Shown in pieces: positions 7,959-18,026 of a DNA stretch of 60,375 nt. A program made the position numbers and the translations under genes. The first letter of the stretch is position 1, and every line of letters begins with the position of its first letter. The DNA is from an uncultured Propionibacteriaceae bacterium (GTDB lineage Bacteria; Actinomycetota; Actinomycetes; Propionibacteriales; Propionibacteriaceae), in assembly GCA_936924635.1 (NCBI GenBank), contig CAKZHP010000117.1, positions 1 through 60,375 of the forward strand, in the 5' to 3' direction. The notes under the pieces are model-generated. The model ran no database searches. It saw only the letters and a list, made by a program, of their open reading frames with translations, and was not told where the DNA came from.

Positions 7959-9158
7959 GTGACCGACCCGTACCTGGAGCAGACACCGGCCGAGGAGGCC
8001 CTCTCGCAGCAGCCTTCCGGCACCGGGAGCACCGCCCTCAGCGCCGTGGGAACCGCGCTGCCCGAGGGCCAGGCGCTGCCGGAGGAGGGGGTGCCGGGCG
8101 CGTCGGAGACGCCGGCCTCCCCGGACGACCAGGCTGGCGCACCGTCACCGGCGCCGGGGTCCGTACCGGCACCTGTGGCTCTCGACCCTGAGGCGCTCAC
8201 GACCGAGACCGACCCCACGGCCGCGGTGGAGCCGGAGCCGGTCGACGACCGCCCGGAGCCCGTCGTGGTGCCGGCCGACGACCTCGCCACCGCGGTCGCG
8301 GCGGTGCGCAAGGCCGTCAGGGCGGGGGAGTGCGTGGTGCTGCCGACCGACACCGTGTACGGGATCGGCGCCGACGCCTTCTCGGCCACGGCGGTCCAGG
8401 GCCTGCTGGACGCCAAGCAGCGTGGGCGCGACATGCCACCGCCGGTGCTCATGGCCGACACCGTCATGGTGGACACGCTCGCCCGCGACATCCCGGAGGA
8501 GGCTCGCACGCTCGCGGGCGCGTACTGGCCGGGCCCGCTGACCCTGATCCTGCCAGCCCACAGCAGTCTGCGCCTGGAGCTCGGCGACACCCGGGGCACC
8601 ATCGGCGTCCGGGTGCCCGACCACGAGGTCACCCGCGCCATCCTGCGCGCGACGGGGCCCCTGGCCGTCTCCAGCGCCAACATCAGCGGCCAGGAGGCCG
8701 GCACCGACCTCGACTCGGCGAAGGACCAGCTGGGGACGTCGGTCTCCGTGTACGTCGACGGGGGAGCGACCCCCGGCCCGGTGCCCTCGACCATCGTCGA
8801 CTTCGCCAGCACGTCGTCCGGCCGCGTGCTGCGCGTCGGCGTCATCTCCGTCGCCGAGATCCAGGCCCACGTGCCCTCGGTCGTGGGCCCCGAGCCGAAG
8901 CCCGATGCGCCGGACGAGCTGGCTGCTCAGACCGACGGCCGGCAAGACACGGCCCGGGAGGGCCTGGCCGAGGGGGCACCGGACCTGCCCGCCGCCGCGG
9001 ATGCCGTGCCTGGGCTGGCCGAGGTCGCCCTGGCCGACGTCGCGCTGCCGTCGCCGGTGGAGGCCAGCCTGGACGGATCTCCGGTGGTCATCGAGCCCCC
9101 CCAGCGCTCGGACATCGCCGACGACTCCGCCGATGACACCGCGACCCCGGCCCCGTAG
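7959..9158 (+). CDS. tsaC: L-threonylcarbamoyladenylate synthase (Sua5/YrdC/TsaC) with long tails
   Basis: Makes threonylcarbamoyl-AMP from threonine, bicarbonate and ATP for t6A37 modification of ANN-decoding tRNAs. The YrdC domain occupies about residues 105-305. It shows VVLPTDTVYGIGADAF, the Lys/Arg motif in LDAKQRGRDMPPPVL, YWPGPLTLIL, GVRVPDHEV and SSANISGQEAG. The chosen GTG at 7959 gives 399 residues, roughly twice a bare YrdC domain. About 100 N-terminal and 95 C-terminal residues are low-complexity, rich in Ala, Pro, Glu and Asp. It is not the longer Sua5 form, since no Sua5 C-terminal domain is recognisable. wecA follows after 6 bases. Confidence 0.9.
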   Translation: MTDPYLEQTPAEEALSQQPSGTGSTALSAVGTALPEGQALPEEGVPGASETPASPDDQAGAPSPAPGSVPAPVALDPEALTTETDPTAAVEPEPVDDRPEPVVVPADDLATAVAAVRKAVRAGECVVLPTDTVYGIGADAFSATAVQGLLDAKQRGRDMPPPVLMADTVMVDTLARDIPEEARTLAGAYWPGPLTLILPAHSSLRLELGDTRGTIGVRVPDHEVTRAILRATGPLAVSSANISGQEAGTDLDSAKDQLGTSVSVYVDGGATPGPVPSTIVDFASTSSGRVLRVGVISVAEIQAHVPSVVGPEPKPDAPDELAAQTDGRQDTAREGLAEGAPDLPAAADAVPGLAEVALADVALPSPVEASLDGSPVVIEPPQRSDIADDSADDTATPAP

Positions 9159-9164
9159 GCACCC

Positions 9165-10292
9165 GTGCGCGAGTACGTCCTGGTCCTGCTCGTGGCGTTG
9201 AGCGCCACGTTCCTCGCCGCGCCCGCCTGCCGCAGCCTCGCGCTGCGGACGGGCGCGGTGGCGAAGGTGCGTGACCGCGACGTGCATGCCCGGCCGATCC
9301 CGTACTTCGGTGGCCTGGCCATGCTGGTCGGTGTCACGGTCGCCTTCCTCTGCGCGTCGCAGCTGCCGTTCCTGGGCCGCCACTCGTCGGTGACCGGCAC
9401 CACCTTCGGCATCTTGCTGGCCGGTGCGGTGATCTGCGGCGTCGGCGTGGTCGACGACCTGATCGACCTGCCGGCGATCGCCAAGGCTGCCGGTCAGGTG
9501 CTGGCGGCCGGCGTGGCCGTGCTGATGGGCGTGCGCATCCTGTGGATCCCCCTGCCAGGGCAGCTGCTGGCGCTCGATCAGGGGACCAGCATCGCCATCA
9601 CCGTGTTCCTGATCTTCCTCTGCGTCAACGCCATCAACTTCGTGGACGGGCTGGACGGTCTCGCCGCCGGGGTGGTGGCCATCGGGGCCATGGCCTTCGC
9701 GGCGTACTCGTACGTGCTGACCGTCGAGCAGGACCTGGTGCGCGCCACCGCGGCCAGCCTGGTCACGGTGTCGGTCGCGGGTGCCTGCCTGGGCTACCTG
9801 CCCCACAACTTCTTCCCCGCCCGGATGTTCATGGGCGACTCCGGGGCCATGCTGCTCGGGCTGCTGCTCGCCACCTCGACCATCAGCCTCACCGGGCAGT
9901 TCGACCCGTCGGCATTGGACGACCGGGGCGGGCTGCTCACCGCGTACCTGCCGATCCTGCTGCCGGTCGCGATCCTGGCGCTGCCGGTGCTCGACCTGGT
10001 GCTCGCGTACGTGCGGCGCACGGTCGCCGGCACCTGGTGGTTCCGGCCCGACAAGCTGCACCTGCACCACCGGCTCCTGCAACGGGGGCACTCGCAGACC
10101 CGGGCCGTGATCGTCATGTACCTGTGGACCGCGCTGCTGTCCTTCGGCGCCATCGCCGTCGGGCTGGTGGACCAGCCCTGGGTGCTGCCGGTGGTCCTGG
10201 TCGCCATCGTGGCGATGGTGCTGGTCACCGTGATCCCAGGCCGAAAGGTCCCGCTGGCGCGAGTCACCACACCGGAGAGGTCCGAGCCATGA
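9165..10292 (+). CDS. wecA: Undecaprenyl/decaprenyl-phosphate GlcNAc-1-phosphate transferase
   Basis: Integral membrane enzyme that moves a sugar-1-phosphate (GlcNAc) from its UDP form to a polyprenyl phosphate, starting arabinogalactan-linker, teichoic or other envelope glycan synthesis. It has 375 residues with about ten or eleven helices. Catalytic motifs are visible: VDD 96-98, NFVDGLDG 158-165, FMGDSGA 222-228 and HLHH 299-302, which together bind Mg2+ and UDP. The GTG start is 6 bases after tsaC. Its stop overlaps the atpI start by 4 bases. MraY is excluded by the WecA-type HLHH loop and the gene context. Confidence 0.92.
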   Translation: MREYVLVLLVALSATFLAAPACRSLALRTGAVAKVRDRDVHARPIPYFGGLAMLVGVTVAFLCASQLPFLGRHSSVTGTTFGILLAGAVICGVGVVDDLIDLPAIAKAAGQVLAAGVAVLMGVRILWIPLPGQLLALDQGTSIAITVFLIFLCVNAINFVDGLDGLAAGVVAIGAMAFAAYSYVLTVEQDLVRATAASLVTVSVAGACLGYLPHNFFPARMFMGDSGAMLLGLLLATSTISLTGQFDPSALDDRGGLLTAYLPILLPVAILALPVLDLVLAYVRRTVAGTWWFRPDKLHLHHRLLQRGHSQTRAVIVMYLWTALLSFGAIAVGLVDQPWVLPVVLVAIVAMVLVTVIPGRKVPLARVTTPERSEP

Positions 10293-10738
10293 GCCTCAGC
10301 CCGACGGGCGCCCGAGCCCTCACGCTCCTCAAGGCAGGCCTTCTGGCCTGGCACGTCGCCGCGCTCACGGTGGTCGGCCTGGGGCTGGCGCGGGCGGGCG
10401 GCGCGGGGGCGGTCTCCGCCCTGCTCGGCGCCGGGATGGTGCTCGCCTTCTCCGGCGCCGGCATGGGCGTCCAGGTGCTGGTGGCCGACAGGCACCCGAA
10501 GCAGGTGCTGGTCGCGTCGCTGGCCTCGTACGCGGTCCGCGCGGCGATGCTCGGGGGAGCGCTGTGGGCCTACATGGAGAACGCCGACCGGCTGGCGGGA
10601 CTCCGCCCGGGATGGGTGGCCGCAGGCATCCTGGTCTGCGTCGCCGGGTGGCTCGCGGGCGAGCTGGTGGCGTTCCGCCGGATGCGGATCCCCACGTACG
10701 ACACCGTGTACGAACCACCTGCCGGCGACGCGTCGTAG
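10289..10738 (+). CDS. atpI: AtpI-like ATP synthase-associated membrane protein
   Basis: A 149-residue protein with four predicted membrane helices (about 20-37, 42-63, 71-92 and 106-126) and a short polar tail. Position just before the atp genes and the four-helix pattern fit the AtpI/Rv1303-type proteins thought to help assemble the c-ring. Sequence resemblance alone is weak. It overlaps the wecA stop (ATGA), so it is expressed with tsaC-wecA rather than with the atp operon, which has its own promoter 80 bases further on. Confidence 0.7.
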   Translation: MSLSPTGARALTLLKAGLLAWHVAALTVVGLGLARAGGAGAVSALLGAGMVLAFSGAGMGVQVLVADRHPKQVLVASLASYAVRAAMLGGALWAYMENADRLAGLRPGWVAAGILVCVAGWLAGELVAFRRMRIPTYDTVYEPPAGDAS

Positions 10739-10761
10739 ACCCACCGGCAGGGGGTGTCCCG

Positions 10762-10782
10762 CCCGGCTGCCCGGCCGGGTTT
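10762..10782 (+). terminator. Probable terminator after atpI
   Basis: CCCGGC (10762-10767) and GCCGGG (10774-10779) form a 6-base-pair GC stem followed by TTT. It is short but sits 24 bases after the atpI stop and just before the promoter region of the atp operon. Confidence 0.4.
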
Positions 10783-10800
10783 CCCGATTGGCCAATCGGG
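10783..10800. promoter_or_regulatory. 18-base perfect palindrome in the atp promoter region
   Basis: CCCGATTGGCCAATCGGG is a perfect palindrome centred 22 bases upstream of the proposed -10 box of the atp operon, covering the -35 region. That is where a dimeric repressor or activator would bind. Nothing in the sequence identifies the regulator. Confidence 0.55.
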
Positions 10801-10813
10801 GGGTGCGCGCTGC

Positions 10814-10819
10814 TAGGGT
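10814..10819 (+). promoter_or_regulatory. -10 box of the atp operon, leaderless transcript
   Basis: TAGGGT fits the actinobacterial TANNNT -10 pattern and ends 8 bases before the ATG of atpZ at 10828. No Shine-Dalgarno sequence lies between. Transcription would then begin at or next to the start codon, giving a leaderless mRNA. No clear -35 box is seen; the palindrome occupies its place. Confidence 0.5.
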
Positions 10820-10827
10820 ACGGGTCG

Positions 10828-11058
10828 ATGAGCAACCACGGCACGGGCCACGACGAGGCCTACACCGCGCTCAGCTACTTGCTTGCCGGGCTCCTTCTCT
10901 ACGGTGGCCTCGGGTGGCTCGGCGACCGGGTGCTCCACACCTGGTGGCTCACCCCGCTCGGGATCGTGCTGGGGATGGTGCTCTCGATCTACATGATCAT
11001 CAGACGGTTCAACCGCGAGGAGACTCCGCGGAAGAAGGCGAAAGGACACAGGTCGTGA
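10828..11058 (+). CDS. AtpZ/AtpI-family small membrane protein
   Basis: A 76-residue protein with two predicted helices, ALSYLLAGLLLYGGLGWLGD and a second from WWLTPLGIVLGMV onward, and a basic tail (RRFNREETPRKKAKGHRS). This is the shape of the AtpZ family, proposed to work with AtpI in magnesium or calcium handling and assembly of ATP synthase. ATG 10828 is chosen because the -10 box sits directly upstream. The stop overlaps the atpB GTG (GTGA). It is the first gene of the atp transcript. Confidence 0.75.
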   Translation: MSNHGTGHDEAYTALSYLLAGLLLYGGLGWLGDRVLHTWWLTPLGIVLGMVLSIYMIIRRFNREETPRKKAKGHRS

Positions 11059-11897
11059 CGGTGCCCACGCTTCCGTTCCTCCCCCTCGAGGGCGTGGAGC
11101 CGCCGACCTTCGGCATCCAGAACTTCGAGAGCCGCCCGCTCTGGCCGAGCGAGGCCTGGAAGCACGGTGACACGGCCCACTACTCCTGGACCGACATCTG
11201 GCTGACGAACCACATCGCGCAGGCGGTCATCGGTGCCGCCCTGGTGATCGGGTTCTGGCTGTGGATGGCCAACCGCCAGAAGGTCGTCCCCACGAAGCGG
11301 CAGTTCGCCGGCGAGTACCTCTACGACATGCTGCGCAACAGCATCGCGCGCGACATCCTCGGTCACGAGTATCGCCGCTACCTGCCGTACCTGATCGCGG
11401 TCTTCAGCTTCATCCTGGTGAACAACCTGTTCGGGCAGACGTTCCTGTTCATGTTCCCGACGTTCTCCAAGATCGGCTTCCCGTACGCCCTGGCGCTGCT
11501 GTCGTGGCTGATCTACAACGGTGCGGGCATCGCCAAGCATGGGTTCGTCGGCTACTGGAAGCACGTGCTGATCCCGCCGGGCGTGCCGTGGCCGCTGCTG
11601 TTCCTGATCATCCCGCTGGAGTTCCTCTCCAACATCATCACCCGCCCCATCACGCTGCTGCTGCGACTGTTCGCGAACCTGTTCGCCGGCCACCTCGTGA
11701 TCGTGGTGTTCGTGGTGGGTGGCGAGTACCTGCTGCTGCACTCGGCGCCGCTCATCAACAACGTCGCCGGTGTCGTCGCCCTCCTGTTCAGCTTTGCGAT
11801 CTTCGCCCTGGAGCTCCTCGTCGGGGCGCTGCAGGCCTACATCTTCACCGTCCTGTCCGCCCAGTACGTGTCCTCGGCGATCGCCGAGGATCACTGA
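11055..11897 (+). CDS. atpB: ATP synthase Fo subunit a
   Basis: Stator channel subunit that passes protons to the c-ring. It has 280 residues with about six helices. The essential stator arginine is R204 in LLLRLFANLFAGH. The last helix region, VGALQAYIFTVLSAQYVSSA, carries the conserved Gln. GTG 11055 overlaps the atpZ stop and has AAAGGA about 10 bases upstream. A second GTG two codons on (11061) is possible. Confidence 0.96.
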   Translation: MTVPTLPFLPLEGVEPPTFGIQNFESRPLWPSEAWKHGDTAHYSWTDIWLTNHIAQAVIGAALVIGFWLWMANRQKVVPTKRQFAGEYLYDMLRNSIARDILGHEYRRYLPYLIAVFSFILVNNLFGQTFLFMFPTFSKIGFPYALALLSWLIYNGAGIAKHGFVGYWKHVLIPPGVPWPLLFLIIPLEFLSNIITRPITLLLRLFANLFAGHLVIVVFVVGGEYLLLHSAPLINNVAGVVALLFSFAIFALELLVGALQAYIFTVLSAQYVSSAIAEDH

Positions 11898-11938
11898 CCC
11901 AGAACCAACGCCGGCTCAGACCTGCCGAAAGGAAAGCA

Positions 11939-12178
11939 ATGAACCTCCTGGAAATCAGCGGCTCGCTCAACATGATCGGGTACGGCCTCGCGACCCTCGG
12001 CCCGGGCCTGGGCGTTGCGTGGATCTTCTCCTCGGTCATCAACGGCACCGCTCGCCAGCCTGAGGCCCGTGGCGCCATGATGGGCACCGCCTGGATCGGC
12101 TTCGCGGTCGTCGAGGCCCTCGCCATCATCGGCATCGCCCTGGCCTTCGTGCTGACCACCACCCTGACCCAGGGCTGA
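11939..12178 (+). CDS. atpE: ATP synthase Fo subunit c
   Basis: Proteolipid of the rotating c-ring, 79 residues in two helices joined by the polar loop ARQPE (38-42). The proton-carrying carboxylate is E59 in FAVVEALAI. There is no sodium-binding Gln/Ser pattern evident near the site, so proton coupling is expected. A strong GAAAGGAAAG ribosome site lies just before the ATG, matching the high copy number of c per complex. Confidence 0.97.
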   Translation: MNLLEISGSLNMIGYGLATLGPGLGVAWIFSSVINGTARQPEARGAMMGTAWIGFAVVEALAIIGIALAFVLTTTLTQG

Positions 12179-12186
12179 GGTCCCCC

Positions 12187-12732
12187 GTGCTTCCCCTGGA
12201 AGGTGGCACGGGGCCGCTCGGCCCCCTCCTGCCCGAGCACATCTCGGAGTTCGTCGTCGGCCTGGTGCTGGCGCTCCTGATCACGTTCGTGGTCTGGAAG
12301 AAGGTCGTCCCCATGTTCGAGGCGACCTACGCGGAGCGCTCCGACCAGATCCGCGGCGGCATCGAGCGTGCCGAGCGGGCCCAGGCTGAGGCGAAGGCGG
12401 CGCGGGACCAGTACCAGGCCCAGCTCGCCGACGCCCAGGGCGAGGCCGCCAAGATCCGTGAGGACGCCAAGAACACCGGCGCCCAGGTGCTTGCCGAGAT
12501 GCGGGAGCAGGCGAACGCCGAGGCTGCTCGCATCATCGCCTCGGCCCGCACCCAGATCGAGGCCGAGCGTGCTCAGGCGCGCGACGAGCTCCGCGCCGAG
12601 ATCGGCGGTCTTGCCACGCAGCTCGCGAGCAAGATCGTCGGCGAGTCCCTCGAGGACGACGCGCGGGCTCAGCGGACCGTCGACCGGTTCATCGCGGACC
12701 TCGAGCAGCAGACCCAGCCCCAGCGAGCCTAA
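12187..12732 (+). CDS. atpF: ATP synthase Fo subunit b
   Basis: Peripheral stalk subunit, 181 residues. One N-terminal membrane helix (about 20-38) is followed by a long charged Ala/Glu/Arg/Gln coiled coil that reaches F1 delta. The GTG start 8 bases after atpE is followed by the typical actinobacterial periplasmic lead-in. Unlike mycobacteria, which fuse an extra b subunit to delta, this organism keeps separate b and delta genes. Confidence 0.95.
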   Translation: MLPLEGGTGPLGPLLPEHISEFVVGLVLALLITFVVWKKVVPMFEATYAERSDQIRGGIERAERAQAEAKAARDQYQAQLADAQGEAAKIREDAKNTGAQVLAEMREQANAEAARIIASARTQIEAERAQARDELRAEIGGLATQLASKIVGESLEDDARAQRTVDRFIADLEQQTQPQRA

Positions 12733-12741
12733 GGAGCGATC

Positions 12742-13545
12742 ATGACCGTGAGTGCGAGCACCGAGAGCCGACTGAACGCCGTCGACGACGCCCTGCAGCG
12801 TGCGGGCGCGTTGAGCGAGCGTACGGCGACCGACCTGTTCGCCATCGCGGACGCGATCGACTCCTCGGCGCAGCTGCGCCGCACCCTGACCGACCCCGCC
12901 ATCGGTACCGGGGCACGGCAGGGGGTCGCGGCGCGGCTGTTCCAGGGCAAGGTCGACCCCACGGCGCTCAACGTGCTCACCCAGAGCCTGGCGCAGCCGT
13001 GGCCGTCGGGTCGCGCCCTTGCCGCTGCGCTGGACCGGCAGGGCGTCCGCGCCGTGCTGATCCTGGGCCAGCAGGCCAACCGTCTCGACGAGATCGAGGG
13101 GGCCCTGTTCCGTTTCGGTCGCATCGTCGATGCGGACCGGCCCCTCCGGGCCGCCCTGAGCGACTCGTCCACCCCGGTGGCGAAGCGTCAGCAGCTCGTC
13201 CGCGACCTGCTCACCGGCAAGGTGCCGGCGGAGGTGGTCACCCTCGCCGAGCGGGCCGTGGCCGCGCGTCACCGCACCTTCGACCTCACGGTCGAGCAGT
13301 ACCTCTCGGTGTCGGCGGCGCTGCGGCGGCGCACGGTCGCGACCGTACGCGTCGCCCGGCCGTTGTCGCCCGAGCAGGAGGCCCGTCTCGCCGGCGCCCT
13401 CACCCGGCAGGTCGGCCGCGCGGTCAACGTGATGGTCGTGGTCGACCCCGCGCTGATCGGCGGCGTCAAGGTCGAGCTCGGCGACGAGCTCATCGACGGC
13501 AGCGTCGCGGGGCGTCTTCAGGACGCCGACCGCCAGCTGGCGTAG
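12742..13545 (+). CDS. atpH: ATP synthase F1 subunit delta
   Basis: Links the top of F1 to the b stalk. It has 267 residues, longer than the roughly 180 of E. coli because of the extended N-terminal half common in actinobacteria. The C-terminal OSCP-type segment includes VNVMVVVDPALIGGVKVELGDELIDGSVAGRL. A ribosome site AAGGAG precedes the ATG. It sits 9 bases after atpF and is clearly part of the operon. Confidence 0.94.
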   Translation: MTVSASTESRLNAVDDALQRAGALSERTATDLFAIADAIDSSAQLRRTLTDPAIGTGARQGVAARLFQGKVDPTALNVLTQSLAQPWPSGRALAAALDRQGVRAVLILGQQANRLDEIEGALFRFGRIVDADRPLRAALSDSSTPVAKRQQLVRDLLTGKVPAEVVTLAERAVAARHRTFDLTVEQYLSVSAALRRRTVATVRVARPLSPEQEARLAGALTRQVGRAVNVMVVVDPALIGGVKVELGDELIDGSVAGRLQDADRQLA

Positions 13546-13589
13546 TCCACACACGAGAACGATCGACAACCAGACCAGGAAGGCTAACG

Positions 13590-15230
13590 ATGGCGGAACT
13601 CACCATCAGCTCCGACGAGATCCGGGCCGCACTCAGCTCGTACGTCCAGGACTTCTCGCCCGCGACCGCCTCCCGCGAGGAGGTGGGCACGGTCGTCACC
13701 TCCGGTGACGGCATCGCCCGCGTCGAGGGCCTGCCCTCGGTCATGGCCAACGAGGTGCTGGAGTTCGAGAACGGCACGCGTGGCATCGCGCTGAACCTCG
13801 ACGTCCGCGAGATCGGCGTCGTGGTGCTCGGCAACTCCGAGGGCATCGAGGAGGGCTCCTCGGTGCGCGGCACCGGCGAGATCCTCTCGGTGCGCGTCGG
13901 TGACGGCTACCTGGGTCGCGTCGTCGACGCCATGGGCAACCCGATCGACGGCCTTGGCGAGATCACGCCGCTGGGCGACCGTCGTGCGCTCGAGCTGCAG
14001 GCCGCCGGCGTCATGGACCGCCAGGAGGTGCGCGAGCCCCTGCAGACCGGCATCAAGGCCATCGACGCCATGATCCCCGTCGGCCGCGGCCAGCGTCAGC
14101 TGATCATCGGCGACCGCAAGACCGGCAAGACCGCCATCGCCATCGACGCGATCATCAACCAGCGCCGCAACTGGGAGTCGGGCGACCCCAAGCAGCAGGT
14201 GCGCTGCATCTACGTCGCCGTCGGCCAGAAGGGCTCGACCATCGCCGAGGTGCGCGGCACCCTGGAGAAGGCCGGCGCCCTGGAGTACACGACCATCGTG
14301 CACGCCCCGGCCTCCGACCCGGCGGGCTTCAAGTACCTCGCCCCCTACACCGGATCGGCCATCGGCCAGCACTGGATGTACGAGGGCAAGCACGTCCTGA
14401 TCGTCTTCGACGACCTCACCAAGCAGGCCGAGGCCTACCGCGCGATGTCGCTGCTGCTGCGTCGGCCGCCGGGCCGCGAGGCGTACCCCGGTGATGTCTT
14501 CTACCTGCACTCGAGGCTCCTCGAGCGCTGCGCGAAGCTCTCCGACGAGCTGGGCGGTGGCTCGATGACGGGTCTGCCGATCATCGAGACCAAGGCGAAC
14601 GACGTGTCGGCCTACATCCCGACCAACGTCATCTCCATCACCGATGGCCAGATCTTCCTGCAGTCGGACCTGTTCAACGCCAACCAGCGCCCGGCCATCG
14701 ACGTCGGCGTGTCGGTCTCCCGCGTCGGTGGTGCGGCCCAGGTGAAGGCCATGAAGTCCGTGGCCGGCACGCTGAAGCTGAGCCTGGCGCAGTACCGCGA
14801 CATGGAGGCGTTCGCCATGTTCGCCTCCGACCTCGACGCCACGTCTCGCCGTCAGCTCGACCGCGGTGCCCGTCTGGTGGAGCTCCTCAAGCAGCCCCAG
14901 TTCTCCCCGTACCCGGTGGAGGACCAGGTCGTGTCGGTGTGGGCCGGTCTGAACGGCCTGCTCGACGAGGTGCCCGTCAACGACGTGCTCCGATTCGAGC
15001 AGGAGCTGCTGGCCGACATGCGTACGAGCTCGTCGGTGCTGCAGACCATCGGTGAGACCCGCCTCTTCGACGACGACACCCAGGCTGCGGCCCGTGACGC
15101 CATCGAGCGGTTCAAGGGCCAGTTCCGTACGTCGGAGGGCAAGCCGCTGCGCGACATCAACACCTCCGAGCCGGTGGCGCGTGAGGACATCGACCAGGAG
15201 CAGATCCGGGCCGGCGGGAAGGCCCGCTGA
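13590..15230 (+). CDS. atpA: ATP synthase F1 subunit alpha
   Basis: Non-catalytic nucleotide-binding subunit, 546 residues. Walker A is GDRKTGKT (174-181), and the SVSRVGG segment carries the arginine finger that reaches the beta active site. The start ATG 13590 has AGGAAGG upstream and gives the usual N-terminus MAELTISSDEIRAAL. The C-terminal tail is about 30 residues longer than in E. coli, as is usual in actinobacteria. A 1029-codon frame on the opposite strand across this gene is a codon-bias shadow. Confidence 0.98.
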   Translation: MAELTISSDEIRAALSSYVQDFSPATASREEVGTVVTSGDGIARVEGLPSVMANEVLEFENGTRGIALNLDVREIGVVVLGNSEGIEEGSSVRGTGEILSVRVGDGYLGRVVDAMGNPIDGLGEITPLGDRRALELQAAGVMDRQEVREPLQTGIKAIDAMIPVGRGQRQLIIGDRKTGKTAIAIDAIINQRRNWESGDPKQQVRCIYVAVGQKGSTIAEVRGTLEKAGALEYTTIVHAPASDPAGFKYLAPYTGSAIGQHWMYEGKHVLIVFDDLTKQAEAYRAMSLLLRRPPGREAYPGDVFYLHSRLLERCAKLSDELGGGSMTGLPIIETKANDVSAYIPTNVISITDGQIFLQSDLFNANQRPAIDVGVSVSRVGGAAQVKAMKSVAGTLKLSLAQYRDMEAFAMFASDLDATSRRQLDRGARLVELLKQPQFSPYPVEDQVVSVWAGLNGLLDEVPVNDVLRFEQELLADMRTSSSVLQTIGETRLFDDDTQAAARDAIERFKGQFRTSEGKPLRDINTSEPVAREDIDQEQIRAGGKAR

Positions 15231-15233
15231 CCC

Positions 15234-16145
15234 ATGCCTGCCAGCCTTCGCGAGCTGAGACAGCGTCGACGCTCTGTCCAGACCACCAAGAAGATCACCC
15301 GCGCGATGGAGCTCATCGCGGCCTCGCGCATCGTGAAGGCGCAGCAGGCGGCGCAGGAGGCTCTGCCGTACACGCGTGAGCTGAACCGCGCCGTCGGAGC
15401 GGTCGCGTCCTACTCCAACCACGACCACCCGCTCACCACGGAGAAGCCGAACCCGACCCGGGCGGCCGTTCTCGTGGTGACCGCCGACCGCGGCCTGGCG
15501 GGTGCGTACTCGTCGAACGCCATCCGCATGGGCGACCGTCTCCGCGAGACCCTCCGTGAGGAGGGCAAGGAGGTCGTCACCTTCCTGGTCGGGCGCAAGG
15601 GGATCTCGTTCTACCAGTTCCGCAACCGGCCGGTGGAGAAGACGTGGGCAGGCAGCTCCGACCGGCCTGACGCCCGTCAGTCGGCCGAGATCGCCGACGC
15701 GCTGATCGACATCTTCGTCCGTCCCACCGAGGAGGGCGGTGTCGACGAGATCCACGTCGTCTACACCCGCTTCGAGTCGATGCTGGTCCAGGAGCCGCGG
15801 GTCACCCGCATCCTGCCCCTGGAGGTCGTCCGCGAGGAGGCCGAGCCGGTGCGTGACGGCCAGATCGTCCCGCTCTACAACTTCGAGCCCGACCCCGAGA
15901 CGGTGCTCGACACCCTGCTGCCGCTCTACGTGCGCAACCGCATCCACTTCTTCCTGATGCAGGCCGCCGCGTCGGAGCTGGCCAGCAAGCAGAAGGCCAT
16001 GAAGTCGGCGACCGACAACGCCGAGGGCCTGATCCAGCAGCTGACGCGCGACGCCAACCAGGCACGCCAGGCGCAGATCACCCAGGAGATCACCGAAATC
16101 GTCGGCGGCGCCTCGGCGCTCGCCGAGGGCGACAACGAGGAGTAG
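15234..16145 (+). CDS. atpG: ATP synthase F1 subunit gamma
   Basis: Central rotor shaft, 303 residues. The N-terminal helix LRQRRRSVQTTKKITRAMEL and the C-terminal helix ending in QARQAQITQEITEIVGGASA form the coiled coil inside the alpha3beta3 barrel. A short actinobacterial insertion (about 196-220) is seen in the middle. The ATG lies 3 bases after atpA. Confidence 0.97.
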   Translation: MPASLRELRQRRRSVQTTKKITRAMELIAASRIVKAQQAAQEALPYTRELNRAVGAVASYSNHDHPLTTEKPNPTRAAVLVVTADRGLAGAYSSNAIRMGDRLRETLREEGKEVVTFLVGRKGISFYQFRNRPVEKTWAGSSDRPDARQSAEIADALIDIFVRPTEEGGVDEIHVVYTRFESMLVQEPRVTRILPLEVVREEAEPVRDGQIVPLYNFEPDPETVLDTLLPLYVRNRIHFFLMQAAASELASKQKAMKSATDNAEGLIQQLTRDANQARQAQITQEITEIVGGASALAEGDNEE

Positions 16146-16149
16146 ACCC

Positions 16150-17607
<1,458 letters not shown>

Positions 17608-17611
17608 GATC

Positions 17612-18019
17612 ATGGCTGACACCTTCAGGGTGGAGGTCGTGGCCGCCAACCGTCTCGTGTGGGAGGGGGAGGCCGTCTCGCTCGTCGCTCGGACGACCGA
17701 GGGCGACATCGGCATCCTCGCCCACCATGAGCCGGTGATCGCTCCGCTGGTGCCCTGCGCCGCAGAGGTGACCACGCCCGACGGCAGGCGTGAGGTGATC
17801 GCGGTCGACGGCGGCTTCCTCTCCGTGACGCTGACCCGGGCTGCCCTCATCAGCCCCTTCGCCCAGCTGGCCCGCGAGGTCTCGCAGAGCGAGGCCGAGG
17901 CCGAGCTCGCAGAGGCCGAGCGAGCGCTGGAGAATGCCGATCCCGACGACGTGGACGACGCTCAGCAGCGCGTCGCCCGCGCCAGTGCTCAGGTGAAGGC
18001 CGCGCAGAGGGCTCGCTGA
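17612..18019 (+). CDS. atpC: ATP synthase F1 subunit epsilon
   Basis: Rotor base and regulator of ATP hydrolysis, 135 residues. The N-terminal beta sandwich (MADTFRVEVVAANRLVWEGE and GDIGILAHHEPVIAPL) is followed by a two-helix C-terminal hairpin. The start lies 4 bases after atpD. It ends the atp operon; a hairpin follows directly. Confidence 0.96.
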   Translation: MADTFRVEVVAANRLVWEGEAVSLVARTTEGDIGILAHHEPVIAPLVPCAAEVTTPDGRREVIAVDGGFLSVTLTRAALISPFAQLAREVSQSEAEAELAEAERALENADPDDVDDAQQRVARASAQVKAAQRAR

Positions 18020-18026
18020 CGACCCC

